Shown: positions 1-8,141 of the stretch, in pieces | How the letters are laid out: each line of letters starts with the position of its first letter | Numbering within the stretch: position 1 is the first letter of the stretch | Assembly: GCA_022072445.1 (NCBI GenBank) | Contig: JAJVHV010000003.1 | Location: 135,204 to 199,203 of the forward strand | Direction of reading: 5' to 3' | Length of the DNA stretch: 64,000 nucleotides | Origin: Phycisphaerae bacterium | Lineage (GTDB): Bacteria; Planctomycetota; Phycisphaerae; UBA1845; Fen-1342 | Notes under the pieces: model-generated | Told to the model about the DNA's origin: nothing | Databases searched by the model: none | What the model saw: only the letters and a program-made list of their open reading frames with translations | Translations under genes and position numbers: made by a program

Positions 1-1573
1 TTCGCTGCGCGAGCAGGAAGAGGGCCAGCACGGGCAGGACGATGAGCGTGCTGGCGGCCATGAGCTGGTTCCAGGGCGTGTCGCCGGAGCGGCTCTGAAG
101 GAACTGCAATCCCAGGGCGAGCGTGAACTGCTCCTGGTGCGAGAGGTAGATCAGGGGGCCGACGAGGTCGTTCCAGACGGCCAGGCAGTGGAAGAGGGCG
201 ACGACGGCGAGGGCGGGCGTGCTGAGTGGGATGATGATCCGCCAGAAGCAGCCCCAGCGCGAGCAACCGTCGATCATCGCGGCTTCTTCGAGCTCTTTCG
301 GAATGCCCATGAAGAACTGGCGCAGCAGGAATATGTTGAACGCGCCGCCGAACCAGGCGGGGACCCAGAGCGGCTTGAAGGATCCGATCCAGCCGAGGTT
401 TTTGAAGATCATGTAGGTGGGGACCATGATGACGGGGAAGGGGATCATCATGGTGGCGAGGCAGGCGGCAAACATGAGGTTGCGGCCGCGGAACGGGATG
501 CGGGCGAAGCCGTAGGCGGCGATGCTGCACGAGAGCATGACGCCGGCGAGGCTGAGCACCATGATGATGAGCGTGTTGCGCGTGTAGAGCAGAAAGTCGA
601 ATTGCGGAGAGCGGATTATCTCGCGATAGGGGGCGTAGGTTTCCGGTCGCGTCAGCGAGGCGGGAAAGCCCGCGGCGCCGGGTTCGGCGGCGGGCAGGAA
701 CGCCCTGGGCAGGAAGGTGGGCGCGAAGACTTCCGCTGGCGCTTTCAGGCTGACGCAGACCATCCACAGCAGCGGGATGAGGAACGCGACGGCGACCAGC
801 GCGAGCGCGGCGTAGGCGGCGGCGCGTCCGAGTGCGCGGCGCGGCGCGCGGCGCTGCTGGAGGAGAATGACGAGGGCGGCGAGCACGGCGGCGACAAGGC
901 AGACGAACTGCGAGGCGGTGAAACCGGCGATGTCGGGGACGCGCGGTCCGTCGCCGCGGAAGTGCTCGGTGAGCGGGCGGCCGAGGCCGTAGATGAGGGT
1001 AAACCAGGCGAGGCGCATTCCGTTGCCGCGCTGCCGGCGGAGCGCGGCGAAGACGAGCAGGATCAGGACGAGGACGAGAATTTCGTAAACGGGCGTGGGG
1101 TGTCGCGGAATGCCGGCCGGGGCTTCGGCGCCGGGCGGATAGGAGACTGCCCAGGCGAGGTCGCAGGGCGTGCCGTAGCAGCAGCCGTTGGCGAGACAGG
1201 CGAGCTTGGCGACGATCATGGCCCAGGGGAGGGACTCGGCGATGAGGTCGAGGCGGGCGCGCCAGTCGCGGCGTGCGAACGCGACGAGAGGCAGCGCGAG
1301 GGCGAGATAGGCCAGCGGGCCGCCCCACAGGCCGCCTTTCATGTAGTACGCGAGGCTGAGGTAGCTGGAAGCCGAGGGCAGACCGTGCTGCAGGTCGTAA
1401 AGCAGCTTGGCGCCGGGCACCATTCCGAGGACGTAGAGGAAGCACAGCGCGCTGGCGACGCGGCGCGGCACGTTCAGCCGCCGGCAGGAAAGGAGCGCGG
1501 CGGCGGGGAGCGCGAGCATGCTGAGCACGTAGACGAACGAGTAAGTGCGAAGGCCGAAGATCAGTGGCCACAT
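1..1573 (-). CDS. Lgt-like domain fused to MalG-type sugar ABC permease (partial, 3' end outside window)
   Basis: I translated this strand codon by codon from the ATG at 1573 and found no stop down to base 1, so 524 codons are visible and the C-terminus is cut off by the window edge. Residues 1-245 are a multi-pass membrane domain resembling prolipoprotein diacylglyceryl transferase: NGCCYG at 129-134, a D-L-A-W-A-V-S-Y-P stretch, RHPTPVYE at 157-164, GLGRPLTEHFRGD at 196-208. Where Lgt enzymes carry an HGG motif this one reads KGG. From about residue 255 it becomes a binding-protein-dependent permease with the cytoplasmic EAA loop (EAAMIDGCS from 430). It is the last visible gene of a sugar ABC operon, 34 bases after the MalF-type gene. 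The permease assignment is secure, the Lgt-family assignment is good, and enzyme activity is unproven. Confidence 0.85.
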   Translation of the reverse strand, partial: MWPLIFGLRTYSFVYVLSMLALPAAALLSCRRLNVPRRVASALCFLYVLGMVPGAKLLYDLQHGLPSASSYLSLAYYMKGGLWGGPLAYLALALPLVAFARRDWRARLDLIAESLPWAMIVAKLACLANGCCYGTPCDLAWAVSYPPGAEAPAGIPRHPTPVYEILVLVLILLVFAALRRQRGNGMRLAWFTLIYGLGRPLTEHFRGDGPRVPDIAGFTASQFVCLVAAVLAALVILLQQRRAPRRALGRAAAYAALALVAVAFLIPLLWMVCVSLKAPAEVFAPTFLPRAFLPAAEPGAAGFPASLTRPETYAPYREIIRSPQFDFLLYTRNTLIIMVLSLAGVMLSCSIAAYGFARIPFRGRNLMFAACLATMMIPFPVIMVPTYMIFKNLGWIGSFKPLWVPAWFGGAFNIFLLRQFFMGIPKELEEAAMIDGCSRWGCFWRIIIPLSTPALAVVALFHCLAVWNDLVGPLIYLSHQEQFTLALGLQFLQSRSGDTPWNQLMAASTLIVLPVLALFLLAQR

Positions 1574-1607
1574 GATCGGATCTCGCGGGGGCGGCAGTGC
1601 GGCACGC

Positions 1608-2510
1608 TCAGGCTCCGCGGTAGTGAACCAGCCGGCGGCTGGCGAGGAAGATGAGAGCGGTCATGAGGAGGATGATGAGCAGTTGAATCCAGGCCATGGC
1701 GCTGGCGTAGCCCATCTTGAGGAATCGAAATGCGTTGTCGAAGAGGTACATGGTGTAGAAGTAGGCGCCGCCGTCGGGGCCGGGCTGACCGCGCCACAGG
1801 ATGTAGGGCAGGGCGAAGATCTGCCAGGCGGTGAGGATGGCGATGATGAGGTTGAAGAGCACGACGGGGCTGAGGGCGGGGAGCGTGACGTGCCAGAAGC
1901 GGCGCGGCGGGCCGGCTCCGTCGAGCATGGCGGCTTCGTAGAGCTCTTCGGGAATCTCCTGCAGTCCGGCCAGGAAGATGACGGTGGGCGAGCCGACGAA
2001 CCAGACGCTGATGATGACCAGCGCGGCCATGGCCGAGCCGGCCGAGTTGAACCAGTTGGGCGGCGACAAGCCGGCCCAGTGCCAGGGCTGGTTGAAGATG
2101 CCGGCTTGTGGGTTGAGCATCCACATCCAGACGACGGCGGCGGCGGTGAGCGGGACGATGGTCGGCAGGAAGACGCACGCGCGGAAGAAGGCCTGGCCGC
2201 GGACGCTCTGATTCAGCAGCAGCGCGAGCGCGACGGCGACAATGGTGCTGAGCGGGACGGAGAGCAGCGAGTAGACCAGCGTGTTGCGGACGACCTGGTG
2301 GAATACCGGGTCGGACGCGAGGCGCTGGTAATTCGCGCCGCCGATGAACACGGGCGGCTGGAGCAGCGAATAGTCGCAGAGGCTGATGTAGAGGGACCAG
2401 CCCATGGGGATGGCGAGGAAGAGGAGGAAGCCGAGCCACCAGGGCGAGGTCCAGAGGAGGCCGGCGAGGAGGTTGGATGGGCCGCGCGTGCGCGGTGGAT
2501 TGCGGGTCAT
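1608..2510 (-). CDS. Sugar ABC transporter permease, MalF/UgpA type
   Basis: This is a 300-residue inner-membrane permease. The chosen ATG at 2510 gives MTRNPPRTRGPSNLLAG followed by the first hydrophobic segment; the longer open frame upstream is arginine-rich, has no family likeness and overlaps other genes. Several membrane helices follow and the EAA loop reads EAAMLDGAGPPRRFWHVTLP, the site that docks the transport ATPase. It follows the solute-binding protein gene in the same direction and precedes the MalG-type fusion, so the two permeases should form the membrane channel of one importer. No ATPase gene lies in the window; it may be further left or shared with other importers. Length and motif order are normal for the family. 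Confidence 0.9.
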   Translation of the reverse strand: MTRNPPRTRGPSNLLAGLLWTSPWWLGFLLFLAIPMGWSLYISLCDYSLLQPPVFIGGANYQRLASDPVFHQVVRNTLVYSLLSVPLSTIVAVALALLLNQSVRGQAFFRACVFLPTIVPLTAAAVVWMWMLNPQAGIFNQPWHWAGLSPPNWFNSAGSAMAALVIISVWFVGSPTVIFLAGLQEIPEELYEAAMLDGAGPPRRFWHVTLPALSPVVLFNLIIAILTAWQIFALPYILWRGQPGPDGGAYFYTMYLFDNAFRFLKMGYASAMAWIQLLIILLMTALIFLASRRLVHYRGA

Positions 2511-2528
2511 GAGGGTATGATCGTGGCT

Positions 2529-2837
2529 ATGAGCAATCGGACCCGCAAGCTGCTGAAGGACGCGCTCGCACTTCCGCCGGAGGAGCTGTCGCAATTCATG
2601 GATTCGCTCTGGGCGGCGGCGGCCGAATCCGACGACCCGGATGTGCGCGAGGCATGGGACGCTGAGCTTGCGCGCCGCATCGACGACATCGATTCGGGGT
2701 GTGTCAAGACCGTGGCCTGGGCGAGCGTGCAGCGGGCGCTGCGAAGACTGGTGAGGCATGCTGCCCGCCGTCCCAGTGCACCCATGACGCTCACTGCTCA
2801 CCCCGCCGTTTCGCGGCCATGTGTTGATATTCGTTGA
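2529..2837 (+). CDS. Orphan addiction-module antitoxin-like protein
   Basis: The first 75 residues match the small 'putative addiction module component' family (TIGR02574/PF09720 type): LLKDALALPPEEL at the start, acidic WDAELARRIDDIDSG in the middle and VKTVAW near the end. Members normally stop near 75 residues and precede a RelE/ParE toxin. Here the frame continues for about 25 more residues with no family likeness, and no toxin gene follows. The gene runs against the ABC operon: its start lies within about 20 bases of the divergent permease start, and its end overlaps the 3' end of the binding-protein gene. An alternative in-frame ATG is at 2517. The family call is good; whether it is expressed or functional is unknown. 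Confidence 0.65.
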   Translation: MSNRTRKLLKDALALPPEELSQFMDSLWAAAAESDDPDVREAWDAELARRIDDIDSGCVKTVAWASVQRALRRLVRHAARRPSAPMTLTAHPAVSRPCVDIR

Positions 2838-4125
2838 CGATGAGGTCGATGCGTTGCTGGGTGTAGCGTATCGCCTGTTCGGGCGAGCGGTTGCCGCGGA
2901 GCAGCGTCTGCATCAGGTTGAGCAGTTCGGCCTCGACCTGGGCCCACATCGGCATGCCGGGGAATCCGAAGGCGTCGGGCGACGAGGCGATCTCGTCGAA
3001 GACGCGGACGAACGGGTTCGGGTGCCCGTCGAAGAATGCGGAGCGGGGCGTGCGGAACGGCGAGACCTTGCCGTGCCGCTTGCAGAGCTCCTCCAGCACG
3101 TCGGGGCGCTGCATCCAGGCGAGAAAGACCATCGCGTCGCGCGGGTGCTTCGCGCCCGCCGGAATGACGAACACGTCGGCGCTGGCGAAGACGTGGCGGC
3201 GGCCGGTCGTTGACGACGGGAACGGCGCGACGGCGTAGTCGAGGCTCGGCGCGTAGTTTCGAATCCAGTTCGCCATCCACGGGCCTTGAAAGACCATCGC
3301 CAGGCGGCCGGAGAGGAACGGATTCTCGGCGCTCTCGATCGGGCCGGCAGCGGCTTCGAAATCCAGCGCCGCCTGGCGGCCGAGGCGCTCGCGCATCTGC
3401 CAGATCCACTCGGCGGCGGCGACGCCGGCGGAGGAGTCGAGCGCGTAGCGCTGGCCGTCCCACAGTCGGCCGTCGAAGAAATTCGGCCAGACCCACGACC
3501 ACCAGCCGAGCATCGCCGGCGACATCGTGAAGCCGAGTTGCGTGATTTTTCCCTGCTCGTCGCGGCGTGTGAGGCGTTCGACCGCCTGGTCGAGCTCAGC
3601 GATGGTCTGTGGCGGGCGATCGGGGTCGAGACCGGCCTGACGGAAGAGCGTGCGGTTGTAGTAGAGCGCGATGGTGAAGGGCGTGCTGGGCAGGGCGTAG
3701 AGCTTGCCGTCGTAGCGGCCGAGTTCGAGCCAGATGGGCTTGAGAAGCTCCAGGTCGATCGCGGCGTCGCGCACCAGGTCGTCGAGCGGGAGCAGCGCGT
3801 TCTGCGCGGCGTATTGCGGGACGCGCGAGTCGATCAGGCCGGCGAGGTCGGGCGGGTCGCCGCCGGCCGTGGCGATCAGCAGGCGTTGCTCGATGTTGCT
3901 GACGGCGTTGTACTCGACGAAGAGGCCGCGCTGGGCGCCGACGGTGTTATTGAAGCGGTCGACGAGATCGGTGATGGCGCGGCCTTCGACGCCAGTCCAC
4001 TTTTCCCAGTAGCGGATGACGCGTCGGTTGTCGGGGATTTCGACGCGGCCGCGCGGGCCGAAGGCGAGCAGCAGCGCGGCGGGGGCGATGAGGACGAGCG
4101 CGAGGAGCCAGGAGCGGATGTTCAC
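2791..4125 (-). CDS. Extracellular solute-binding protein, family 1 (sugar ABC importer)
   Basis: This 444-residue protein has an N-terminal hydrophobic signal or anchor followed by the fold pattern of family 1 sugar-binding proteins: VIRYWEKWTG, then GDPPDLAG, DGKLYALPS, LYYNRTLFRQAGLDPDRPP, FLSGRLAMVFQGPW and FVIPAGAKHP. It would capture a sugar outside the membrane and deliver it to the permeases encoded just downstream. There is no cysteine lipobox in the signal region, so it is probably not a lipoprotein; it may stay anchored by its N-terminal helix. That is notable because the last gene of the operon carries an Lgt-like domain. The substrate cannot be read from the sequence; the neighbouring glycosidases suggest beta-gluco-oligosaccharides. 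Confidence 0.9.
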   Translation of the reverse strand: MNIRSWLLALVLIAPAALLLAFGPRGRVEIPDNRRVIRYWEKWTGVEGRAITDLVDRFNNTVGAQRGLFVEYNAVSNIEQRLLIATAGGDPPDLAGLIDSRVPQYAAQNALLPLDDLVRDAAIDLELLKPIWLELGRYDGKLYALPSTPFTIALYYNRTLFRQAGLDPDRPPQTIAELDQAVERLTRRDEQGKITQLGFTMSPAMLGWWSWVWPNFFDGRLWDGQRYALDSSAGVAAAEWIWQMRERLGRQAALDFEAAAGPIESAENPFLSGRLAMVFQGPWMANWIRNYAPSLDYAVAPFPSSTTGRRHVFASADVFVIPAGAKHPRDAMVFLAWMQRPDVLEELCKRHGKVSPFRTPRSAFFDGHPNPFVRVFDEIASSPDAFGFPGMPMWAQVEAELLNLMQTLLRGNRSPEQAIRYTQQRIDLIVNEYQHMAAKRRGEQ

Positions 4126-4156
4126 GCGTGGACGATCTCGCTATTCGTCATGATGG

Positions 4157-4555
4157 GGGGCTCGGCTGGGGGCGCGTTTCGATACTCGGATGCGGCGCTA
4201 GTGCGCTCGACGAAGGCAACTCTCGGTCGGACCCCTCCATTCAGGCTCGCTCCTCGCTCGCCTTCATGGTCGGGGCTCGGCTGGGGGCGCGTTTCGATAC
4301 TCGGATGGGGCGCTCGTGCGCTCGATGCAGACAACTCGCGGTCGAACCCCTCCCTGACGGTCGGGGTTCGGCTGGGGGCGCGTCTCGAGACTCCGATGGG
4401 GCGCTCGTGCGCTCGACGTACGCAACTCGCGGTCGAACCCCTCCATTCAGGCTCGCTCCTCGCTCGCCTTCATGGTCGGGGCTCGGCTGGGAGCGCACTT
4501 GGGGCTCGATCGGGGACGCACTTGGGGCTCGGTTTGGGCGCACGACTTGGGGCGC
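4157..4555. repeat. Direct repeat block, three copies plus one partial
   Basis: This fills the gap between the binding-protein gene and the dockerin-bearing hydrolase. Three copies start near 4157, 4272 and 4363, each opening with GGGGYTCGGCTGGGGGCGCG and carrying RTGCGCTCGA and a CGGTCGRACCCCTCC end; a fourth, diverged partial copy starts at 4478. The same core occurs on the opposite strand near 29506-29535, so this is a dispersed repeat family rather than a local duplication. No convincing gene lies within the block. Confidence 0.8.
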
Positions 4556-4568
4556 GAGGATCATGGCG

Positions 4569-6485
4569 CTAGGCGCCGGTGAGCCGTTCGACGAAGGGTT
4601 CGATGTCGAAGCCATTGATCGATCCATCGCCGTTGACGTCGCCGGCGCAGGGCGTGCAGGGTGTTCCGCCGCCGGTGAGCAGCTCGACGAGCGGGTCGAT
4701 GTCGAATCCGTTGATCGACCCGTCGCAGTTGACGTCGGCGGCGTCGCGCTGCTCGGGGTTGTAGAGGGCGCAATTGTCATAGGCGTCGGCGATGCCGTCG
4801 GCGTCGAGATCGGTCTGGAAGGGCTGGCGCTGCTTGAAGAAGAGCGGGTCGCTGGACTCGGCCAGGCCGAACATGAGGAAGGTGTGATCGACCAGGCCGG
4901 CGTCGAAGGGGATCCACGTCGGATTCGTGACCGAGACGCGCGTCAGTCCGTAGCGGAAGCGCGGGTTGCTGGTGGGCGGCTGATCCTGGGCGAATTCGAG
5001 CGTGGTATCAAAGTCGCCCCAGGCGGCGACCGCTTCGGGCGAATAGACGTTGACGTGGTTGTAGATGCTGTCGGCGGTGTAGCCGCTCGGGCTGACGCCG
5101 GCGGTGAGTCCGTGGCGATAGGGCAGGCCCATGTCTAGGGCGCAGTAGAGCGCATCGGCGCGCTGATGGCGCGTGAAGTAGACCTGGAACGAGGCGTTGC
5201 TGGAGAAGTCGGCGTTGAAGAAGTGCGCCTGGTGCGCCCAGAAGGCGGGAGCGAAGCTGGAGAGATTGTCCGTGAGCGTGCTGTTGCCGCGATAGCTGAT
5301 CTTGGGGCAGTTGGCCGGGTCGAGCCAGCGCGGGGCGACGGCGGTGGCCCGCGGGTGGACGGGCTGACGCAGCGCGAGGCTGACGATCAGCATGTATTCG
5401 TTCCAGGGCGGCAGCCAGCCCAGCGCGTTTCCGTTGGCATCGGCGACCAGCGAGACGCGGCCGTCGAGGCTGGGGTGGATCATCGTCTCGAAGTCGCAGG
5501 TGGCGTACATCTCGTCGGCCAGCGAACCGATCGTCACGTTCTCGATGAAGTGGTTTTTCGCGAAGAGCGCGCCCGCCACCAGAAGCGCCGAGCCGATCGT
5601 GGTGTAGTTGTCATTCCAACCGGGGTAGGGCGTGCCGTTGGACACGTTCATCCAGTGCCACCAGTGGCCCTTGCTGTTGCGCGTGGGCGTGACGCCCGCG
5701 GTGTGGCCGGCGTAGGCTGAGAGGATCGACTCGACGCGTGATTCGGCGTCGGGCAGCAGGTCGAAGCGATCGGCGACGCACAGTCCGAGCAGGGCGAAGC
5801 CGCCGGCGTCAGGCGACGCGGGGTGGAACGGGGCGTCGCCGGAATAGAGCGGCAACGAGTCGCGGACGAGTCCGCTGGGTTGGATTGCGTTCTGGAGATA
5901 CCAGGTGAGGCGTTCGAGCTGGTTGGTGCGCAGGTGGTCGGCCGAGGTGAAGCCGGTCGGCAGGTCGGTGCGCGAGAGCCGCCAGCGATTCCACTGGATG
6001 CCGGAGGGCTGGCCGACGCCGACCAGGACGCCTTCGCCGCGGATGCGGATGTAATTGGTCTGGCCGGCGGCGAAGCGATCGAGCGGGATCGTAGCGGCGA
6101 AGACGCGGGCGGTGTCGACGAACTCGCGGTGAACCTCCGCCAACTCAGCGAGCGACGCGCCCGCCGAGACGACCAGGTCGAACGACTGGCTGAAGCGCTG
6201 ATTGATTGTCATCCGGAAGCGGTAATGCACGGCGTTGGTTGGCACTCCCGCCGGAAGGTCGAAGGCAACGTCGATCTGGTCGCCCTGCCAGCCCATTTCG
6301 GCCGGCCAGACGGCGGTTGTGCCGACTGTGCCGGAGAAGCCGGTTTCATAGGTGAGCGACCAGGGCGGGTCGGCGAAGCTGGTAATCTGAAAGATATCGG
6401 TCGCGGCCCTCGCGGGGGCGACCACGGCCGCGAGCAGCAGGGCAAGCGCGGCCGGCGGCGTGCGGGCGGAAAGGCGGACGTTCAT
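4569..6485 (-). CDS. Secreted glucoamylase/GH144-like protein with dockerin-like C-terminus
   Basis: This 638-residue protein has a signal peptide ending in APARA. The middle (about 200-480) resembles the 'glycoamylase' domain found in GH144 endo-beta-1,2-glucanases: GHWWHWMN, then TIGSALLVAGALFA, LADEMYATCDF, WNEYMLIVSLALR and FWAHQAHFFNADF. The tail has a thrombospondin-3-like DLDADGIADAYDNC, then two EF-hand dockerin-like repeats (DVNCDGSINGFDIDP and DVNGDGSINGFDIEP) separated by a TPCTPC linker. It probably cleaves a polysaccharide outside the cell and may be surface-attached through the tail. Its ATG overlaps the stop of the upstream beta-glucosidase by 4 bases, so the two are co-translated. 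The family call is by motif; bond specificity is not shown. Confidence 0.75.
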   Translation of the reverse strand: MNVRLSARTPPAALALLLAAVVAPARAATDIFQITSFADPPWSLTYETGFSGTVGTTAVWPAEMGWQGDQIDVAFDLPAGVPTNAVHYRFRMTINQRFSQSFDLVVSAGASLAELAEVHREFVDTARVFAATIPLDRFAAGQTNYIRIRGEGVLVGVGQPSGIQWNRWRLSRTDLPTGFTSADHLRTNQLERLTWYLQNAIQPSGLVRDSLPLYSGDAPFHPASPDAGGFALLGLCVADRFDLLPDAESRVESILSAYAGHTAGVTPTRNSKGHWWHWMNVSNGTPYPGWNDNYTTIGSALLVAGALFAKNHFIENVTIGSLADEMYATCDFETMIHPSLDGRVSLVADANGNALGWLPPWNEYMLIVSLALRQPVHPRATAVAPRWLDPANCPKISYRGNSTLTDNLSSFAPAFWAHQAHFFNADFSSNASFQVYFTRHQRADALYCALDMGLPYRHGLTAGVSPSGYTADSIYNHVNVYSPEAVAAWGDFDTTLEFAQDQPPTSNPRFRYGLTRVSVTNPTWIPFDAGLVDHTFLMFGLAESSDPLFFKQRQPFQTDLDADGIADAYDNCALYNPEQRDAADVNCDGSINGFDIDPLVELLTGGGTPCTPCAGDVNGDGSINGFDIEPFVERLTGA

Positions 6486-7909
6486 GGAACTGCTCCTGCG
6501 GCCAGGGCGACGGCGCCCCGGCGAGCGCTCTGTATGAGCTTAGCATACCAGCGGCCGCTGGACTTGATGATGCGGCGCAACGTGCCCGGTTCGCAGCGGA
6601 CAATCCCGAAGCGCTTCGAAAAGCCCTCGCACCACTCAAGGTTGTCCATCAGCGACCAGACGAAATAACCGCGGACATTCACACCCGCGGCCATCGCCGC
6701 CCCGACCGCCGACAGGTGCGATCTCAGATAGGCGATGCGGTCCTGATCGTCGACGTACCCGTGCTCGTCGGGCTGGTCGGGGCAGGCGGCGCCATTCTCG
6801 GTCACGTAAACCGGAAGACCGCCGTAGCGCCGGCTCAGCCAGCAGAGCAGCTCGCGAAAGCCGTCGGGCATGATCGGCCAGTTCATCTCCGTCCGCCGAA
6901 AATCGGGCGGCGTGACAACCTCGGCGTCCATCGGTCCCGCGCCGGCGGCGTGCCGCACGATGTCGCTCGTGTAGTAGTTCAGCGCGATGAAGTCCATCGA
7001 TCGCCGCAGCAGCGCCGCGTCCTCCGCGCTGAACGCCGGAAGCAGATCGCCCAGGCGCTCGCGCATCACCGCCGGATAGTCGCCGAACCAGCACGGATCG
7101 CCGAACCAGCCGGCGAAGTTCTCGACGGCCCGCTGGGCGGCGGCGGCGTCTTCAGGCGAATCGGAAGCAGGAAAGCTGAAGCTCGAGTTGAGCGCAAAGC
7201 TGATCTGGCCGGTGCCGCAGCGCGACGCGCGATAGCCCGCGACGGCGTAGGCGTGGGCGCGCAGCAGATTGTGGCCGGCGCGGTAGCCGGCGGCGCGATC
7301 GCGAAGGCCCGGCGGGTGCACGCCTTCGAAATAGCCGGCGGTGGCCACCACCCAGGGCTCGTTGAGCGTCATCCAGTGCGCGACGCGGTCGCCGAGCCGC
7401 TCGACGACGACGGCGGCGTAGTCGGCGAAGATCGCGGGCATGTCCGGGTTGAGCCAGCCGTTCAGCTCCGATTGCAGGGCGGCGGGCAGGTCCCAGTGAT
7501 AGAGCGTCACGAAGGGTTCGATTCCGGCCCGCAGCAGCGTGTCGACGAGGCGATCGTAGAAATCCAGGCCGGTCGGATTGACCGGGCCGCGGCCGCGGGG
7601 CATGACGCGTGGCCAACTGACGCTGAAGCGGTACGCACGCAGGCTTAGCTCGCGCATCAGCTCAACGTCGGCCCGCCAGCGGTGGTAGTGATCGCACGCC
7701 ATCTCGCCGGTGTCGCCGTCGAGGGTGTTCCCCGGGATGCCGCAGAATTCGTCCCAGATGCTGGGTCCTTTTCGATCTTCGCGGGCGGCCCCTTCGATCT
7801 GGTACGCGGCGGTGGCGGCACCCCAGAAAAATTCGTAGTCGCCTGCCGGCAGCGCGGGAGCGCGCTGGGGGGGAACTGCGTTGGATTGATAGCTGTAACT
7901 ATCTGTCAT
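6482..7909 (-). CDS. Family GH1 beta-glucosidase
   Basis: This 475-residue protein is full length for GH1. The acid/base glutamate is in TLNEPW (E184) and the nucleophile in YVTENGA (E371). FWGAATAAYQIEGA near the N-terminus, LYHWDLP and the late SLMDNLEW are also present. There is no signal peptide, so it acts in the cytoplasm on imported beta-glucosides or short beta-glucans. It is the first gene of the leftward operon and overlaps the next gene by ATGA. The intergenic region upstream is AT-rich and contains a LacI-type operator 77 bases before the start, so induction by a sugar is likely. The start codon has no strong ribosome site. Confidence 0.95.
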   Translation of the reverse strand: MTDSYSYQSNAVPPQRAPALPAGDYEFFWGAATAAYQIEGAAREDRKGPSIWDEFCGIPGNTLDGDTGEMACDHYHRWRADVELMRELSLRAYRFSVSWPRVMPRGRGPVNPTGLDFYDRLVDTLLRAGIEPFVTLYHWDLPAALQSELNGWLNPDMPAIFADYAAVVVERLGDRVAHWMTLNEPWVVATAGYFEGVHPPGLRDRAAGYRAGHNLLRAHAYAVAGYRASRCGTGQISFALNSSFSFPASDSPEDAAAAQRAVENFAGWFGDPCWFGDYPAVMRERLGDLLPAFSAEDAALLRRSMDFIALNYYTSDIVRHAAGAGPMDAEVVTPPDFRRTEMNWPIMPDGFRELLCWLSRRYGGLPVYVTENGAACPDQPDEHGYVDDQDRIAYLRSHLSAVGAAMAAGVNVRGYFVWSLMDNLEWCEGFSKRFGIVRCEPGTLRRIIKSSGRWYAKLIQSARRGAVALAAGAVP

Positions 7910-7985
7910 TTAATCAGTTGCAATCGACTATGGCACGAAGATTGTTCGTGTCTACCATCAAATATAACCGAAAAATATGGTTTTC

Positions 7986-7999
7986 TGAAAGCGGTTGCA
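7986..7999. promoter_or_regulatory. LacI-family operator (TGNAANCGNTTNCA match)
   Basis: The sequence TGAAAGCGGTTGCA fits the LacI/GalR-family operator consensus at every fixed position. It sits in the intergenic region between the divergent beta-glucosidase and PEP-CTERM genes and overlaps the -35 element of the rightward promoter. A bound repressor could block rightward transcription directly and perhaps the leftward operon too. The regulator gene is not in the window. Confidence 0.65.
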
Positions 8000-8023
8000 A
8001 TAATTTCGCGTTCAAGCTAGAAT
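7995..8023 (+). promoter_or_regulatory. Sigma70-type promoter for the rightward cluster
   Basis: TTGCAA (7995-8000) and TAGAAT (8018-8023) are spaced by exactly 17 bases, in a locally AT-rich stretch of an otherwise G+C-rich region. It points to the gene starting at 8142, leaving a leader of about 110 bases. The -35 box overlaps the LacI-type operator. Confidence 0.55.
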
Positions 8024-8141
8024 CGGCGCCGTGTTACCGTTCGGACAGAAGCTCGCTCGCGCGGTCGAGACTTGCGGGCACGCCGTGTTCCCCAAGCCGG
8101 CCTGGACGAGTTCATTTCACCGAGGAACCTGGAGGAGAACT

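Noticed and set aside
137-1654. Plus-strand open frame of 505 residues
   Set aside because: It is the shadow of the Lgt-MalG gene: very Glu/Arg/Gly-rich, no domain, and the minus strand shows clear membrane-protein motifs.
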